A stretch of 42,385 nucleotides of DNA from JBEICQ01 sp040383885 (lineage in GTDB: Bacteria > Bacteroidota > Bacteroidia > UBA4408): the NCBI GenBank assembly GCA_040383885.1, contig JBEICQ010000005.1:1-42385 (forward strand), in the 5' to 3' direction. Below are positions 35,401 through 42,347 of the stretch, one piece after another. The translations under genes were made by a program, and so were the position numbers. The notes beneath the pieces were generated by a model that was not told the DNA's origin, ran no database searches, and saw only the letters and a program-made list of their open reading frames with translations. The stretch's first letter is position 1. Each line of letters opens with the position of its first letter.

Positions 35401-38368
35401 CCATCAACATGGTTGGATTTGTACCAAACTGAGTTCCCGTGTTAACGGTTACTGTATAGGTACGGCTACCCGTCATGTTAAAACCACTCACTGTACCCGA
35501 AGGAGCACCTGATTCAACTACCGTAAGGCGCGTGATGTCTGAACCTGTTGCTCCGGAGCCGGAACCGATATTCAACTGCACTGAGCCTGTTGACCCTCCC
35601 GAAGCGAAGGGGAAGGTGCGCGTTGTGGTTCCATTATTAATCGTATTTAACTGAATACTGCCGCCGGTTACAAAAGCCGCAGCACCAGCCGATTGGCCTG
35701 TATATCCGGGGTTTTCGAAAATGAGGGTGTTTCCGTTCAGATTGATGGCACCACTGGTTAAGGTAAGCGCAGATGCAGCATAAAGTGTGATGTTTCCTGT
35801 TCCAAAGGTGATTCCCTGGCCTCCTGCTCCTGTTGTCAGCACATTGATGCGGCGGTTGGCCGGGATACATCCTGCCAGGTTGCCGGATTCAACATGTGGT
35901 GCATTGAGAAGCGTTGGGGTTACACCGTTGATGGTGACAGGGGTAAAGTTGCTGCATGTGAGGTTAAATACATTAGCCACACAGGTGGGTGTAGTTGCTG
36001 TTCTTTCGCCTGCTCCTGCAGTAGAAAGTGCCAGGGTTGGAGCTGCTGTATAGCCGAAGCCGGGCTGGGTAACGGTGTAGGAATTAATTTGTCCGTTTGC
36101 TGCCAAAGAAGCAGTGATTTGTGCCCAGCAGTTGGCCGGAAGGGCCGCTGTGGCACCACTGCCACTGCCGCCGGTAATAGAAAAACCGGTAGGAGGTACG
36201 CTGTAGAGCGCAGAAGTAGTGAGTGTAATGGCAAGAACTTTCCCGTTTGCCACAACCACATTAAAGGTGTTGGTTCCGGAAACAAGGGTACCCCCTGTAA
36301 AGGTCACTGTAGGGGTTGCGGTATATCCCGAACCCTGGGCTGTTACAAAATTGATACCGCTTGGTCCACCCACTCCCACTGTAGGAGCAGCCAGGTAAAA
36401 GCCAAGATCGGTACCGGTGGTTACACCGCCCACACCCTGGGTAGAAGCTATCACAGGTGAACCGATGGTACCGCCTGCTTGTTTCTGAATGAGGGCTGCT
36501 GTACCGGCAGTAAAACCAGCGATGCGGAGGGCCGAAGCTACAGCACCGGAACCGGTGGTATTGGGCACAAACACGATGCCGGGATTGGCATTGGTATAAC
36601 CTGTTCCCACAGTGGCCGTGCTGAGACTGCGTACCACGCCATTGGTGGCGTCGTGGTTTACGGTTACACGGGCAGCATTACCTGCTACGCGGAAAGTAGC
36701 TGTACCGATGGTGAGCAACGCTCCGTCGGTGGTGGGGAAAGGAGCTGCCGCTGTGATATTGGCAAGAGACATTAAAGCAGAACTGATACAGGTATAAATT
36801 TTACCATTGCAGAAATACTGCGTACCGGCTGTAGGGGTAAGAGAGCCCTGGGCAAAAGCGGTACCAATGGTACCTGCAGGACCCACATGGAGCCAGGATA
36901 CTGCGTCGGGCGCAGCCACATTGTTTCCGGTATGGGTAGGGGCAACCGTAGCAGAGCCGGCAGAAAGAGCCACATATTGCTGGCCATTGGCAGCATTGAT
37001 ACGAAGGGATCCTACAGTAACAGAAGCGGCTGACCAAAGCTGTGCTGATGCACCTCCCACAAAAGGAGCGGCGGTATAGCCTGAGCCCATATTGGTTACT
37101 ACCGCATTCTGTACTTGGTTTTTGCGGCTACCGAATACATTGGTGTTAAGGTTGTTTACATTGATGTTAGATCCGCCGGTGATGGTACCTGCGAGTGAGG
37201 TGAGGGTACGAACAGAGATAGGCACAGCCACATTGAGGGTGCCTGAACCTTGCATGGTTACTGAAGAAATGGCGCCTGTGCCTGCCATGCCTTCATAGGT
37301 GCCTGTACCACCCAGGGTCTGGGTGCCGGTGCCACCAAAAACAAGGGCTGAAAGGGCAAGGTTTGCGTAACTGTTGTTGGTAAAGTTCCCCAAGAGGTTG
37401 ATTTGAACACCAGACAAAGCTGTTGTAAAGGGATAAAAACTTCCGCCACCGATGGTTACATTTCCGGTAGCTGTCATGGCATTGGCTGTTGCATTCCACT
37501 GCATTCCGCCGTTGATGGTGTAATCCTGATAGTTGATTACCTGGTCTACAGTTACAACAGAACCGGATGGGATAACAATGGAGTTACCCACGCCTGAGAG
37601 AGGTGCTGTGCCTCCCACCCAGGTGCCGGGTGAAGACCAGAGACCACCAGCTGCGGTGGCAGTGTAAGTGCCAGGCAAGGAAGAGGTAAGACGGATGTTG
37701 TCGATAGCAGCAGGGGGTTGTGCACCTCCTGTTTCATTTTTCCAGGCGAAAATCAGGCGGAAGGTGGTACCTGCGAAGGAACCAGGGATGCCACCTGAAA
37801 AAGTTTGAATTCCGGTTTGAACCGATCCGTTTCCAACATAGGTAGCCCCTGTTATGGGAGTTGGTACGGCAGTAGTTCCTGTACCCGGGTGGGTGTTATT
37901 ACCTACCGGAGTGATGGTCGTGGGGGCAGCAAAGACCTGCCATATATCCCAGGAATTTTCACCTTGCTGATTCCAGTTGAATGTTAGGTTCATTACCACC
38001 TCTCCAGCGGGAACGGTTACATCCCTCCAGAAGAAAATGTTGGAATTGTTGGCAGGGGTGTAATTGTAAGCCGTTCCATTGTCAGAAACAAAGGCTGCAT
38101 TACCGGCGAAGGGTGCTGCAAGGCTATGCCCGGAGGACACAATCCACTGGTGATTGGGTGTAGTACCATTAGAAACACTCCATCCGTTTGCAGTGAATGT
38201 TGAACCGTTGGAGAAATTCCCATCATTGATAGGAATCCTGTCTGTTTGGGCGAATGCCGAGCCGAGGCCGAGCATAAACAGGGCTGTTAAAGCGAGTGTC
38301 CGAAGCCACTTCAACGGTGGTTCCGTGCCCCCGGAACCCCGCGACCAGTTTGTAATGAACTGTTTCAT
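26435..38368 (-). CDS. Giant secreted multidomain adhesin-like protein with T9SS type A sorting domain
   Basis: The protein has 3977 residues. Signal peptide of 40 residues (AFA before Q41) with an unusually long 20-residue n-region. From N to C: an anchor-type beta domain about 45-230; beta-strand region 232-430; spaced GxGYTxxPT motifs near 424, 586, 680, 768 and 1518; PPC-like domains near 1309, 1548 and 1763; FN3 near 1900; a MAM/choice-of-anchor J-like domain near 2005; FN3 near 2163; two near-duplicate choice-of-anchor J domains at 2263-2425 and 2528-2690, each followed by FN3; four more PPC-like domains, each introduced by a short ANDxx or DCDNP start, near 2788, 2938, 3073 and 3213; a G8-like region from 3350; and the T9SS tail 3901-3977 (MNVLGQEM, AGNYLVKVVNGGKVYTQKLYL). 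It should be exported by T9SS to the cell surface. Function is probably adhesion or binding; no catalytic domain is evident. Confidence 0.9.
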   Translation of the reverse strand: MKQFITNWSRGSGGTEPPLKWLRTLALTALFMLGLGSAFAQTDRIPINDGNFSNGSTFTANGWSVSNGTTPNHQWIVSSGHSLAAPFAGNAAFVSDNGTAYNYTPANNSNIFFWRDVTVPAGEVVMNLTFNWNQQGENSWDIWQVFAAPTTITPVGNNTHPGTGTTAVPTPITGATYVGNGSVQTGIQTFSGGIPGSFAGTTFRLIFAWKNETGGAQPPAAIDNIRLTSSLPGTYTATAAGGLWSSPGTWVGGTAPLSGVGNSIVIPSGSVVTVDQVINYQDYTINGGMQWNATANAMTATGNVTIGGGSFYPFTTALSGVQINLLGNFTNNSYANLALSALVFGGTGTQTLGGTGTYEGMAGTGAISSVTMQGSGTLNVAVPISVRTLTSLAGTITGGSNINVNNLNTNVFGSRKNQVQNAVVTNMGSGYTAAPFVGGASAQLWSAASVTVGSLRINAANGQQYVALSAGSATVAPTHTGNNVAAPDAVSWLHVGPAGTIGTAFAQGSLTPTAGTQYFCNGKIYTCISSALMSLANITAAAPFPTTDGALLTIGTATFRVAGNAARVTVNHDATNGVVRSLSTATVGTGYTNANPGIVFVPNTTGSGAVASALRIAGFTAGTAALIQKQAGGTIGSPVIASTQGVGGVTTGTDLGFYLAAPTVGVGGPSGINFVTAQGSGYTATPTVTFTGGTLVSGTNTFNVVVANGKVLAITLTTSALYSVPPTGFSITGGSGSGATAALPANCWAQITASLAANGQINSYTVTQPGFGYTAAPTLALSTAGAGERTATTPTCVANVFNLTCSNFTPVTINGVTPTLLNAPHVESGNLAGCIPANRRINVLTTGAGGQGITFGTGNITLYAASALTLTSGAINLNGNTLIFENPGYTGQSAGAAAFVTGGSIQLNTINNGTTTRTFPFASGGSTGSVQLNIGSGSGATGSDITRLTVVESGAPSGTVSGFNMTGSRTYTVTVNTGTQFGTNPTMLMAFAALDVLASDNPTLRLMQSNTGISSGWTVRSLSSGTGALPGTGTRTSALVGPEGPIAYASTMYFGWASSFTPPPALNYAVTRTTGNTYTSIAPVASGGDGTGTLSTAGGDETTQTAINISALGFTYQGSPVTQVAIHPNGYIVLNNGLYTYTSASSWDNTLSADNSGGAFDPNKRNVIAPFYDDLNKTSPVIYYKTAGTQFIAEWFNTTFYGLAGPQLYYQVVLDAADQSITFNYGDMQLYNGTQNIRYSYTCGISGSFVQTPVQAGQVMQQQFENSTFFTHENNARANWGANGLAISPEPHSSIKFTPGTYVSVAAPAATPPANDEPAGAITLPALLNFPSNIAWDYINNRSNLYSTRYATNNPSIASCGGAANPADVWFKFVANNPDMTVRAYASGGFIPRVEVRDEFNNVLSPAQCYVGTQGIVVSANLSGLNIGDIYFVRVSHDNTGTTASAVASVSAGSASIASFTNGTNYSVPAAAFSYNPQNQGPIVRVSGGGGNGFAMALTNPTSPTQVLSTLSQANFTSVGGLGYSSAPSITIDSPNWGITGEFGIIVYAASANDNASTATRIIPTASCQAPLTGLSGTTVNGNTTLTMTSTASLGAVGTSWTLSGNFLPYNVVGTVASATTLTLSTAATGSGSITFSANRSQYTNGSTGAATASSQAVCAGTADDDVWYRFESGAPYAQVTVVGGPNFNPRIEVFDAGVTGNTVGMTSVNCQAAPGNGSTSTSLITTTIGNIYYVRVYHDGPGTGGITPFTICALDYTPPPGLFCGAPKVIATLPYTDSDNSANFSNNYGSQSCSVNYGDGNDVTYMLDWSADAPSTFPRVVNISLNNTDNTGWIGFFVKGTTQADCINTTGCIDYAVSGGSSTVNKDVTITAPGRYYIIIDYFPTPNTSNYTLALSYRCPQIVGLFTNAITTTTATLNWTASAPSVNGYTVEMRQLPSGTFSSTAFGLGAGNPFTGNTAPVTGLTSATQYEYRVTGSCYGSPTPTVATVSAAEVFTTDCPSTNASAGPITWNFDAVTPPALPICFNKIVAGGCAVETATAGGPPSTPNQARFTNTASLNPAGQAILVLPKLSDIDGSNLRRLKFSGKSNVNGYTLEVGTMSDPSNAATFTSLNTFALTTLNVVYTYQFDQVFTSDQFVALRMTQANLGGSRIIYVDNIIWEEIPPCADPIGLSTSAVTTSSATVSWTAVLGANGYNLEFREAGDPFFSPFAGNPVTGTSASLTGLSDATTHEWRVQANCTNPPQSAFTQGPNFTTLCGAANVPYSEDFEGISADNTLPSCMAIANATLGAGIVSYNGPSGVTGTNYNRIPRSGTKFISYYYSPSGVDKWILTKGIQLTAGFTYNFKAYYITDGVSGWNTLEAAYGTTQNAAGMTNTIVTVSGPTNTTYQALTGNIIPATTGVYYFGIKCNHNGVPWYLSIDDISVAIPSACATPGDPNYTAITTSSATLNWAAGGAETAWDIEGGPAPYAFTGSPTISNVSNNTAYVISGLNSSTAYEYKVRARCSGALLSDWSSATSFSTLCSAAGLPYFEGFEGITANNTLPTCMAVGGTTLGNGVLSYIGTPTGTLYNRIPRTGSKFVSFNWTPTGVNKWLFTRGVNLTAGEVYIFTAHYITDGFTGWNTVQAAYGTSQTPGGMVNNLITLNGPQNTSYQSMTALVTPGTTGEHFFGISVNNNSTPWYLSVDDISVVAAPACPTPNTATDAPVSLTSIQLSWTVLYGTPSSYEIEYRPNQSFTGTPNLTGITGNNTTITGLNAQTTYYYRVRSRCSPTSVGAWSNTFNFTTPPANDACANAITISPNTTIVCNNTVSGTTRGATGAGLGCAPFGATADDDVWYKFTASNTSHIVTVSPEIGFDPAFEVWENGCAGLPLTGGCVNAGANGVAESVSLTGLTVGAEYLVRIYMRDVRTATENFFTGDPIEYGFTLCVSSPVPAAGVDCDNPVVISTFPYSANYTTNFMGNDLGVQTSTCAAGYGNGNDVVYRIDITPATAGRKNIRLQNLNATKYMGWFLKDDVNCLTTSSSLACAVMGAIDICQGAYTFTPGTYYLVVDHNATLGTAAANYNLKIENVPANDDPSIGTAPLLTSGPTCNPIAGSVLNAGASGQAVGTCGGTPDEDVWYRFTASTPSQIIIVSTNDTWVNRVEVWDNALATNLGCASGITANGVTTTRLSIAGLTGGQNYYIRVFGANTGVGSFSTTDWADFSICLQDPPANDNICGAVTLPVNNIAVYTSADNTLATGSVTSVSSWGTNSNFNDLWYKVTVPSGGVVVLNALAGTYNNLDMQVYTSSNNTCTGSLTSVSTDLGSGFGNMPYLYVSGLSAGNTLFVQVRSNLANGFGTFQIAATDAVNWTGGVNSIWETGGNWFNESAPSTNQNVAIPATVNRPVLNSSPTVVNLTIYSNASSGLAMQTLTFGASSVLTVRGNLTTNNTVSFNGPSGTLRFSGTGAQTISGNFISNSRVDVNKTGGSFTLANTPGTSLVMNNVLTPTAGTITTNNKLTIASAGMVAAGGGSISGKATVQRRVVVGNYHYMTSPVNDSPVPTVVGNYADDTNIWGDAGYSYTTDPSVAQPSVFPTAWWYDETNNGTNPAFGWTSATGAVEMNPGRGIAVKVYQSGGTTFDVNGNLNTGNISRPITFTSSGANTDPDGFHLLGNPYPSSLSWNSFYAANSASIINSLYLWDPVTNNYATFNGTTWQNNLGAGSNDKIAHSQGFFVKANNTIINPTNVNFTDAMRSTTYANNFFSNPVSTLRLKVENGGLSDETVIYLDDNASNNYDENIDASKLIPTFVSSPSLYSISDDNHNMAINVMKNFSLNTIIPLGVIAGEAGRVTISAADLSALDLFTEIYLEDALTGKIINLKDQSSYSVDLSKGNAGSRFFLRFSKDNTAAPALSASQNGGFNIYGADNRVFVNIPAEIKGDVRIEVMNVLGQEMAFMNASNASGLKEISVPNAVAGNYLVKVVNGGKVYTQKLYLGNK

Positions 38369-38417
38369 ACGCGTGTTTGTTTTGGTTTATTTGTTTGTGT
38401 TTGTTTTTATATGGAGT

Positions 38418-39200
38418 TTATTTCTTTTTTTTAGGATTACTCACCTGGGCTTTGCCTTTGCCTGCTGCCGGTTTACCGGGTTGGGCCTGGGGGCTTGTTG
38501 CCTGTTGGGGAACTTCCGGTTTGGGAATGTATTTAATGAAGCGGTTCCTGGCCATGGCCTCTTCTGCATAATCGCGGGGAGCTGCAGAAGGCAGCGGAGC
38601 CAGTCCGTGAGCCTTACCGAAATTTCTCACAAACATGTCTGAAGAAAGATTGAAATCCAATTTCTCCACTTCGGGAGTTGAAACACCCAGGACGAGCTTG
38701 GGCATCATGCCTGAGATAAAATCTTTGCCGTAGGCTACCTGATAAAGGTTGATGATTTTCTCATTAATGGGTCCTCCTACTGTATACACATTATAATCGA
38801 GTACAAAACTCTCAGAAAAGAAAAACATTCTTTTCACTTTGGAGGGATCTGCCTTTAAAATTTGTAAAGCAAAATCTACTGAAATAATCAGCGGAAACCT
38901 GGACAGAGAATCGGATGTATTTTCTGCCATCTCCCTTATTTTATTTTGCATGTCTCTTGCCATGTCTTCCTCTGAAGCTGCTGCGGCAGCAGCACCTGCA
39001 ACGCTGGGTTCAGCCGCATTGGGATTGCTGATGCTTTCTGCTTCAAGGCGTTTTTTTTCATAACTTTCTTTCTCCATTCTTTGTTTTTCCAGCTCCACAT
39101 CCTCGTTGAGAATACGGGGTTTTTGCTGTGCAAAACCGGGTGTTAAAAACAGAAATAAAAAAACCAATAACAAGGTAAATACCCTGTGCGCATTGCTCAT
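38418..39200 (-). CDS. Uncharacterised secreted protein upstream of the giant adhesin
   Basis: The protein has 260 residues from ATG 39200 (MSNAHRVFTLLLVFLFLFLT, cleaved near GFA-Q); an earlier ATG at 39236 would add 12 residues and sits almost on the predicted transcription start. After the signal comes a charged helical stretch with ELEKQRMEKESYEKKRLEAES, an Ala-rich linker, then a mixed domain (MFFFSESFVLDYNVYTVGGP, NEKIINLYQVAYGKDFISGM, LVLGVSTPEVEKLDFNLSSD). It ends in a Pro/Gln/Ala/Lys-rich low-complexity tail with PKKKK. I do not recognise the family. It lies 49 bases upstream of the giant gene on the same strand with no terminator between, so co-transcription is likely. Confidence 0.75.
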   Translation of the reverse strand: MSNAHRVFTLLLVFLFLFLTPGFAQQKPRILNEDVELEKQRMEKESYEKKRLEAESISNPNAAEPSVAGAAAAAASEEDMARDMQNKIREMAENTSDSLSRFPLIISVDFALQILKADPSKVKRMFFFSESFVLDYNVYTVGGPINEKIINLYQVAYGKDFISGMMPKLVLGVSTPEVEKLDFNLSSDMFVRNFGKAHGLAPLPSAAPRDYAEEAMARNRFIKYIPKPEVPQQATSPQAQPGKPAAGKGKAQVSNPKKKK

Positions 39201-39243
39201 TTTTTTCACTTGACTAAAGAATCCTTGCTCAGACATTGAAATG

Positions 39244-39274
39244 CTAAGTTAACGATAGTTTTACTTTGCACAAA
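39244..39274 (-). promoter_or_regulatory. -33/-7 promoter of the secreted protein and giant adhesin
   Basis: On the minus strand TTTG (39274-39271), 19 bases, then TAACTTAG (39251-39244, one mismatch to TAnnTTTG). This is the best complete Bacteroidota promoter in the window. Confidence 0.6.
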
Positions 39275-39659
39275 CAATTCCTTGACACGAAAAACATGTT
39301 TCTTGTGCAAAACTGCTTTTTTGCATAAATTCATATTGATAATCAAGGCAATAATTTTTCCATACACGAGGGTTACCGACTAATCTTCCCGGTACTTGTG
39401 CACGCCGGTCGTTTAAAAATCACTTTTTATCGTTGGGATTTGCCTGCAGGGTTCCTTTTAGAGACATGGCTGACTTGTCTGCTCCACGAAATGTGCCCCT
39501 GTGAGCAAGGTTGGGTTTCCTTTTTTACCCTTTGGCCGGCCTGCTGATTGCAGTGGTCCTTCTTTTCAGCCCTGATGCATCGGCTGCTTGCATGGGTTTA
39601 TCCCGCCTGGTTTCTCTAATGTGGTTGCATGAATTACCGGGGTTTGCGAAGCGGCTGTG
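39275..39659. other. Long intergenic stretch without a recognised gene
   Basis: No gene, tRNA fold or riboswitch could be recognised. A 66-codon frame from TTG 39511 has hydrophobic text (GLLIAVVLLFSPDASAAC) but overlaps gltX, has no start-site signal and is not called. Confidence 0.5.
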
Positions 39660-39667
39660 TATCTTTG
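39660..39667 (+). promoter_or_regulatory. -7 element TATCTTTG before gltX
   Basis: This is an exact TAnnTTTG match, 16 bases before ATG 39684. It excludes the in-frame GTG at 39657, which would be upstream of the transcript. Confidence 0.5.
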
Positions 39668-39683
39668 GGCACTTTTCAGAAAC

Positions 39684-41243
39684 ATGTTACACAACAAGCG
39701 CGTCAGGCTGAGGTTTGCCCCCAGCCCCACAGGACCCCTGCACATAGGCGGGGTAAGAACAGCCCTCTACAATTACCTGTTTGCCAAACAGCAGGGAGGA
39801 GATTTTTTGCTGCGCATAGAAGATACGGATCAAACGCGCTATGTGCCGGGCGCGGAAGAATATATTTTAGAAGCCCTTCGCTGGTGCGGCATCCTGCCCG
39901 ATGAAGGCGTGGGAGTGGGCGGCAAGCATGCCCCATACAGGCAGAGTGAGCGCAAGGAACTGGGAATATACCGCAAGTACGCCATGCAACTGGTAGAGGC
40001 GGGCCATGCCTATTTGGCCTTTGATACCCCTGAGGAGCTGGACAAGATGAGACAAACCCTGCAGGCCGGTGGTGCAGCAGCGCCACAATACAATGCAGCC
40101 ACGCGGCAGGAAATGAAAAATTCGCTTACCCTCCCACCCGAAGAAGTGAACCGTTTGGTGAGTGCAAACACCCCTTATGTGATCAGGCTCAAAGTGCCCC
40201 GCAACAGGGAAATAAGGCTGCGCGACATCATCCGTGGATGGGTGGTGGTAAACTCATCCACCCTTGACGACAAGGTTTTGCTGAAAGCAGATGGTATGCC
40301 TACTTATCATCTGGCGCATATTGTAGATGATATACTGATGGAGATAACGCATGTGGTGCGCGGGGAAGAGTGGTTGCCATCGGCTCCTGCCCATGTGCTG
40401 ATCTATGAATTTTTAGGATTGGAAAAAGAGCTGCCCGAATACGCGCATCTGCCCTTGTTGCTGAAGCCTGAGGGCAGCGGCAAGCTGAGCAAGCGCGATG
40501 GCGACAGGCTGGGCTTTCCGGTGTTTCCGTTGGAGTGGAAAGATCCGCAAACGGGTGAAGTTTCATCGGGCTACCGGGAGAAAGGGTATTTTGCAGATGG
40601 ATTTATCAACATGCTGGCCTTGCTTGGATGGAACCCGGGCAATAACCAGGAAGTGATGGAGCTGAAAGACATGGTGGCTTTGTTCTCATTTGAAAAAGTG
40701 AGCAAGGCAGGCGCCAGGTTTGATCCGGAAAAGGCGGCCTGGTTTAACCAGCAGTATCTGCGCAAACGCGATCCGAAAGAACTGGCGAAAATGTTTTTGC
40801 TGAGTGCGGAAGCCACAGCATTCGCCCCTTCTGAGAAACTGTTTGGCGATGCTGCTTATGTGGAAGGCTTTTGCCGACTGATGCAGGAGAAGGCGCGTTT
40901 TGTGCACGAGTTTTGGTCGCTGGGACATTACTTCTTTACCGAACCAAGTGTATTTGATGAGGCCCTGATTGCCAAAAAATGGCAGGAGCAGACGCCGGCA
41001 TTTTTCAAGGCTCTTGCCCAAAGATGGGAAGCGCAGGAGGCCTGGGAGGCAAGTGCTTTGGAAGCTTCTTACAAATCATTGGCGGCTGAGATGGGTATAC
41101 AGGCTTCGCATTTTAACCAGTTGCTGCGTTTGGCTGTTTCGGGCATGGGCGGAGGCCCGCAACTTTTTGATATGCTTGCTTTGATTGGTAAGGAGAGGGT
41201 GTGTAAGCGCGTGAGCGATTTTGCCGTGGAGCGGAGCAAGTAA
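39684..41243 (+). CDS. gltX: Glutamyl-tRNA synthetase
   Basis: The protein has 519 residues from ATG 39684 (MLHNKRVRLRFAPSPTGPLH). It charges tRNA-Glu with glutamate. It is class I: HIGG at residues 20-23 within FAPSPTGPLHIGGVRTALYN, LLRIEDTDQTRY, a KMSKS-type loop KLSKRDGD near 267, DGMPTYHLAHIVDD and VVRGEEWLPSAPAH before it, then a C-terminal helical anticodon-binding domain with GMGGGPQLFDMLALIGKERV. The earlier frame from GTG 39657 adds nine residues (MYLWALFRN) and is rejected on promoter position. It is followed by the REP repeats after about 16 bases. Confidence 0.96.
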   Translation: MLHNKRVRLRFAPSPTGPLHIGGVRTALYNYLFAKQQGGDFLLRIEDTDQTRYVPGAEEYILEALRWCGILPDEGVGVGGKHAPYRQSERKELGIYRKYAMQLVEAGHAYLAFDTPEELDKMRQTLQAGGAAAPQYNAATRQEMKNSLTLPPEEVNRLVSANTPYVIRLKVPRNREIRLRDIIRGWVVVNSSTLDDKVLLKADGMPTYHLAHIVDDILMEITHVVRGEEWLPSAPAHVLIYEFLGLEKELPEYAHLPLLLKPEGSGKLSKRDGDRLGFPVFPLEWKDPQTGEVSSGYREKGYFADGFINMLALLGWNPGNNQEVMELKDMVALFSFEKVSKAGARFDPEKAAWFNQQYLRKRDPKELAKMFLLSAEATAFAPSEKLFGDAAYVEGFCRLMQEKARFVHEFWSLGHYFFTEPSVFDEALIAKKWQEQTPAFFKALAQRWEAQEAWEASALEASYKSLAAEMGIQASHFNQLLRLAVSGMGGGPQLFDMLALIGKERVCKRVSDFAVERSK

Positions 41244-41259
41244 GTGCAGGATGCATCGG

Positions 41260-41430
41260 TTTGAGGAGAGAAATTACACTTGCATCAATTGAGCGTTGCA
41301 AAAGTTCGTTCAGTACATCCACTTTACAAACGAGGACGAGAGAGAGTTTGAGGAGAGAAATTACACTTGCATCAATTGATCGTTGCAAACACTCGTTCAG
41401 GGCATCCACTTTACAAACGAGGACGAGGGA
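41260..41430 (+). repeat. Two tandem 87-bp REP-like units, diverged
   Basis: Both start TTTGAGGAGAGAAATTACAC (41260 and 41347; exact 87-base spacing), then CTTGCATCAATTGA. The hairpin positions are degraded relative to units 3 and 4: CGTTGCAAAAGTTCG replaces a perfect GCGTTGCAAACGC, and CCACTTTACAAACGAGG replaces CCTCGTTGCAAACGAGG. Confidence 0.85.
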
Positions 41431-41481
41431 GATGCTTCTTGTTTTATGCTTTTTAATCCTTCGTTGGAGGAAACATCACAG

Positions 41482-41510
41482 TCTCTCGTCCTCGTTTGCA
41501 ACGAGGATGA
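41482..41510 (-). repeat. Inverted partial REP unit
   Basis: The plus strand reads CTCGTCCTCGTTTGCAACGAGG, the reverse complement of the second hairpin of units 3 and 4. It is an isolated half unit in the opposite orientation, upstream of the transposase. Confidence 0.75.
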
Positions 41511-41517
41511 TTATTTA

Positions 41518-41534
41518 TTGCGTTTGTAACGCAA
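41518..41534. repeat. Short hairpin with REP-like core
   Basis: TTGCGTT TGT AACGCAA is a perfect seven-base stem with a three-base loop, close to the GTTGCAAAC core of the repeats. It may be a decayed relic. Confidence 0.4.
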
Positions 41535-41652
41535 AAACTTTCGCATTGGCATCGAACAGCTTTTTGTAAAACAGGATGAGATTCATATTTTTGATTAAAC
41601 TTTATATTTTTCTTTTTTAACACATTTAAATTCATCAATTAATTTTATAAAA

Positions 41653-42201
41653 ATGAGTGGCGACAGATACAAAATATTTGACCAAAACGCTTGCTATTTT
41701 CTTACTCTTACAGTTGTTGACTGGGTAGACTTATTTACCCGGCGGGAATATAAAATAGTACTTACAGATTCATTAAATTACTGTGTAAAAAATAAAGGGC
41801 TTGAAGTTTTTGCGTGGGTAATCATGAGCAATCATGTTCATTTAATGGTAAGAGCGAAACAAGAATTTAGGTTATCAGATATCATGAGGGACTTTAAAAA
41901 ACATACTTCAAAAACTTTTATTTCAATAATGGAGGAAATAGGGGAAAGCAGAAAAGATTGGTTGTTGCATAAATTTTCATTTGAAGCAGGGCGAAGTGGA
42001 AGAGCAAATAATTATAAAGTTTGGAGAGATGACAATCATGCGATTTGCATGGACGATACTCAATGGATCATCCAGCGATTACATTATATCCATCAGAATC
42101 CGGTGAGACAGATGATTGTAAGGAATGCACAAGAATACTTGTTCAGCAGTGCAATAGATTATGCCGAAGGAAAAGGCCTGGTGGAAATTACACTTGCATA
42201 A
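41653..42201 (+). CDS. REP-associated tyrosine (Y1, HUH) transposase
   Basis: The protein has 182 residues. The HUH motif is in WVIMSNHVHLMVRAK (HVH near 62-64), the N-terminal strand YFLTLTVVDW, and the catalytic tyrosine region IQRLHYIHQNPVR (Y-I-H-x-N-P-V, near 145). The pattern matches IS200/IS605-like Y1 transposases of the RAYT group. These nick single-stranded DNA at hairpins and are usually single-copy or flanked by REP repeats, as here. The stop codon and last six residues (VEITLA) are encoded by the start of repeat unit 3, so the repeats and gene share sequence. Composition is much more AT-rich than gltX. Probably functional; no lesion is visible. Confidence 0.9.
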   Translation: MSGDRYKIFDQNACYFLTLTVVDWVDLFTRREYKIVLTDSLNYCVKNKGLEVFAWVIMSNHVHLMVRAKQEFRLSDIMRDFKKHTSKTFISIMEEIGESRKDWLLHKFSFEAGRSGRANNYKVWRDDNHAICMDDTQWIIQRLHYIHQNPVRQMIVRNAQEYLFSSAIDYAEGKGLVEITLA

Positions 42202-42347
42202 GTTGAGCGTTGCAAACGCTCGTTCAAGGCATCCTCGTTGCAAACGAGGACGAGGGAAGGTTTGAGGAGAGAAATTACACTTGCATAAGTTGAGCGTTGC
42301 AAACGCTCGTTCAGCGCATCCTCGTTGCAAACGAGGACGAGGGAAGG
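42184..42347 (+). repeat. Two tandem REP-like units, intact hairpins
   Basis: Unit 3 (from 42184, lacking the TTTGAGGAGA head) and unit 4 (42261-42347) share GAAATTACACTTGCATAAGT, spaced 87 bases. Each has GAGCGTT GCA AACGCTC (seven-base stem) and TCCTCGTT GCA AACGAGGA (eight-base stem), both with loop GCA. Unit 3 includes the transposase stop codon. Confidence 0.9.

Noticed and set aside
39511..39711. 66-codon frame with a hydrophobic stretch before gltX
   Set aside because: TTG start, overlaps gltX and its promoter, and has no family match.
41113..41409. Minus-strand 98-codon frame with the same repeated peptide
   Set aside because: It is a shadow of repeat units 1 and 2 extended into the gltX end, not a gene.
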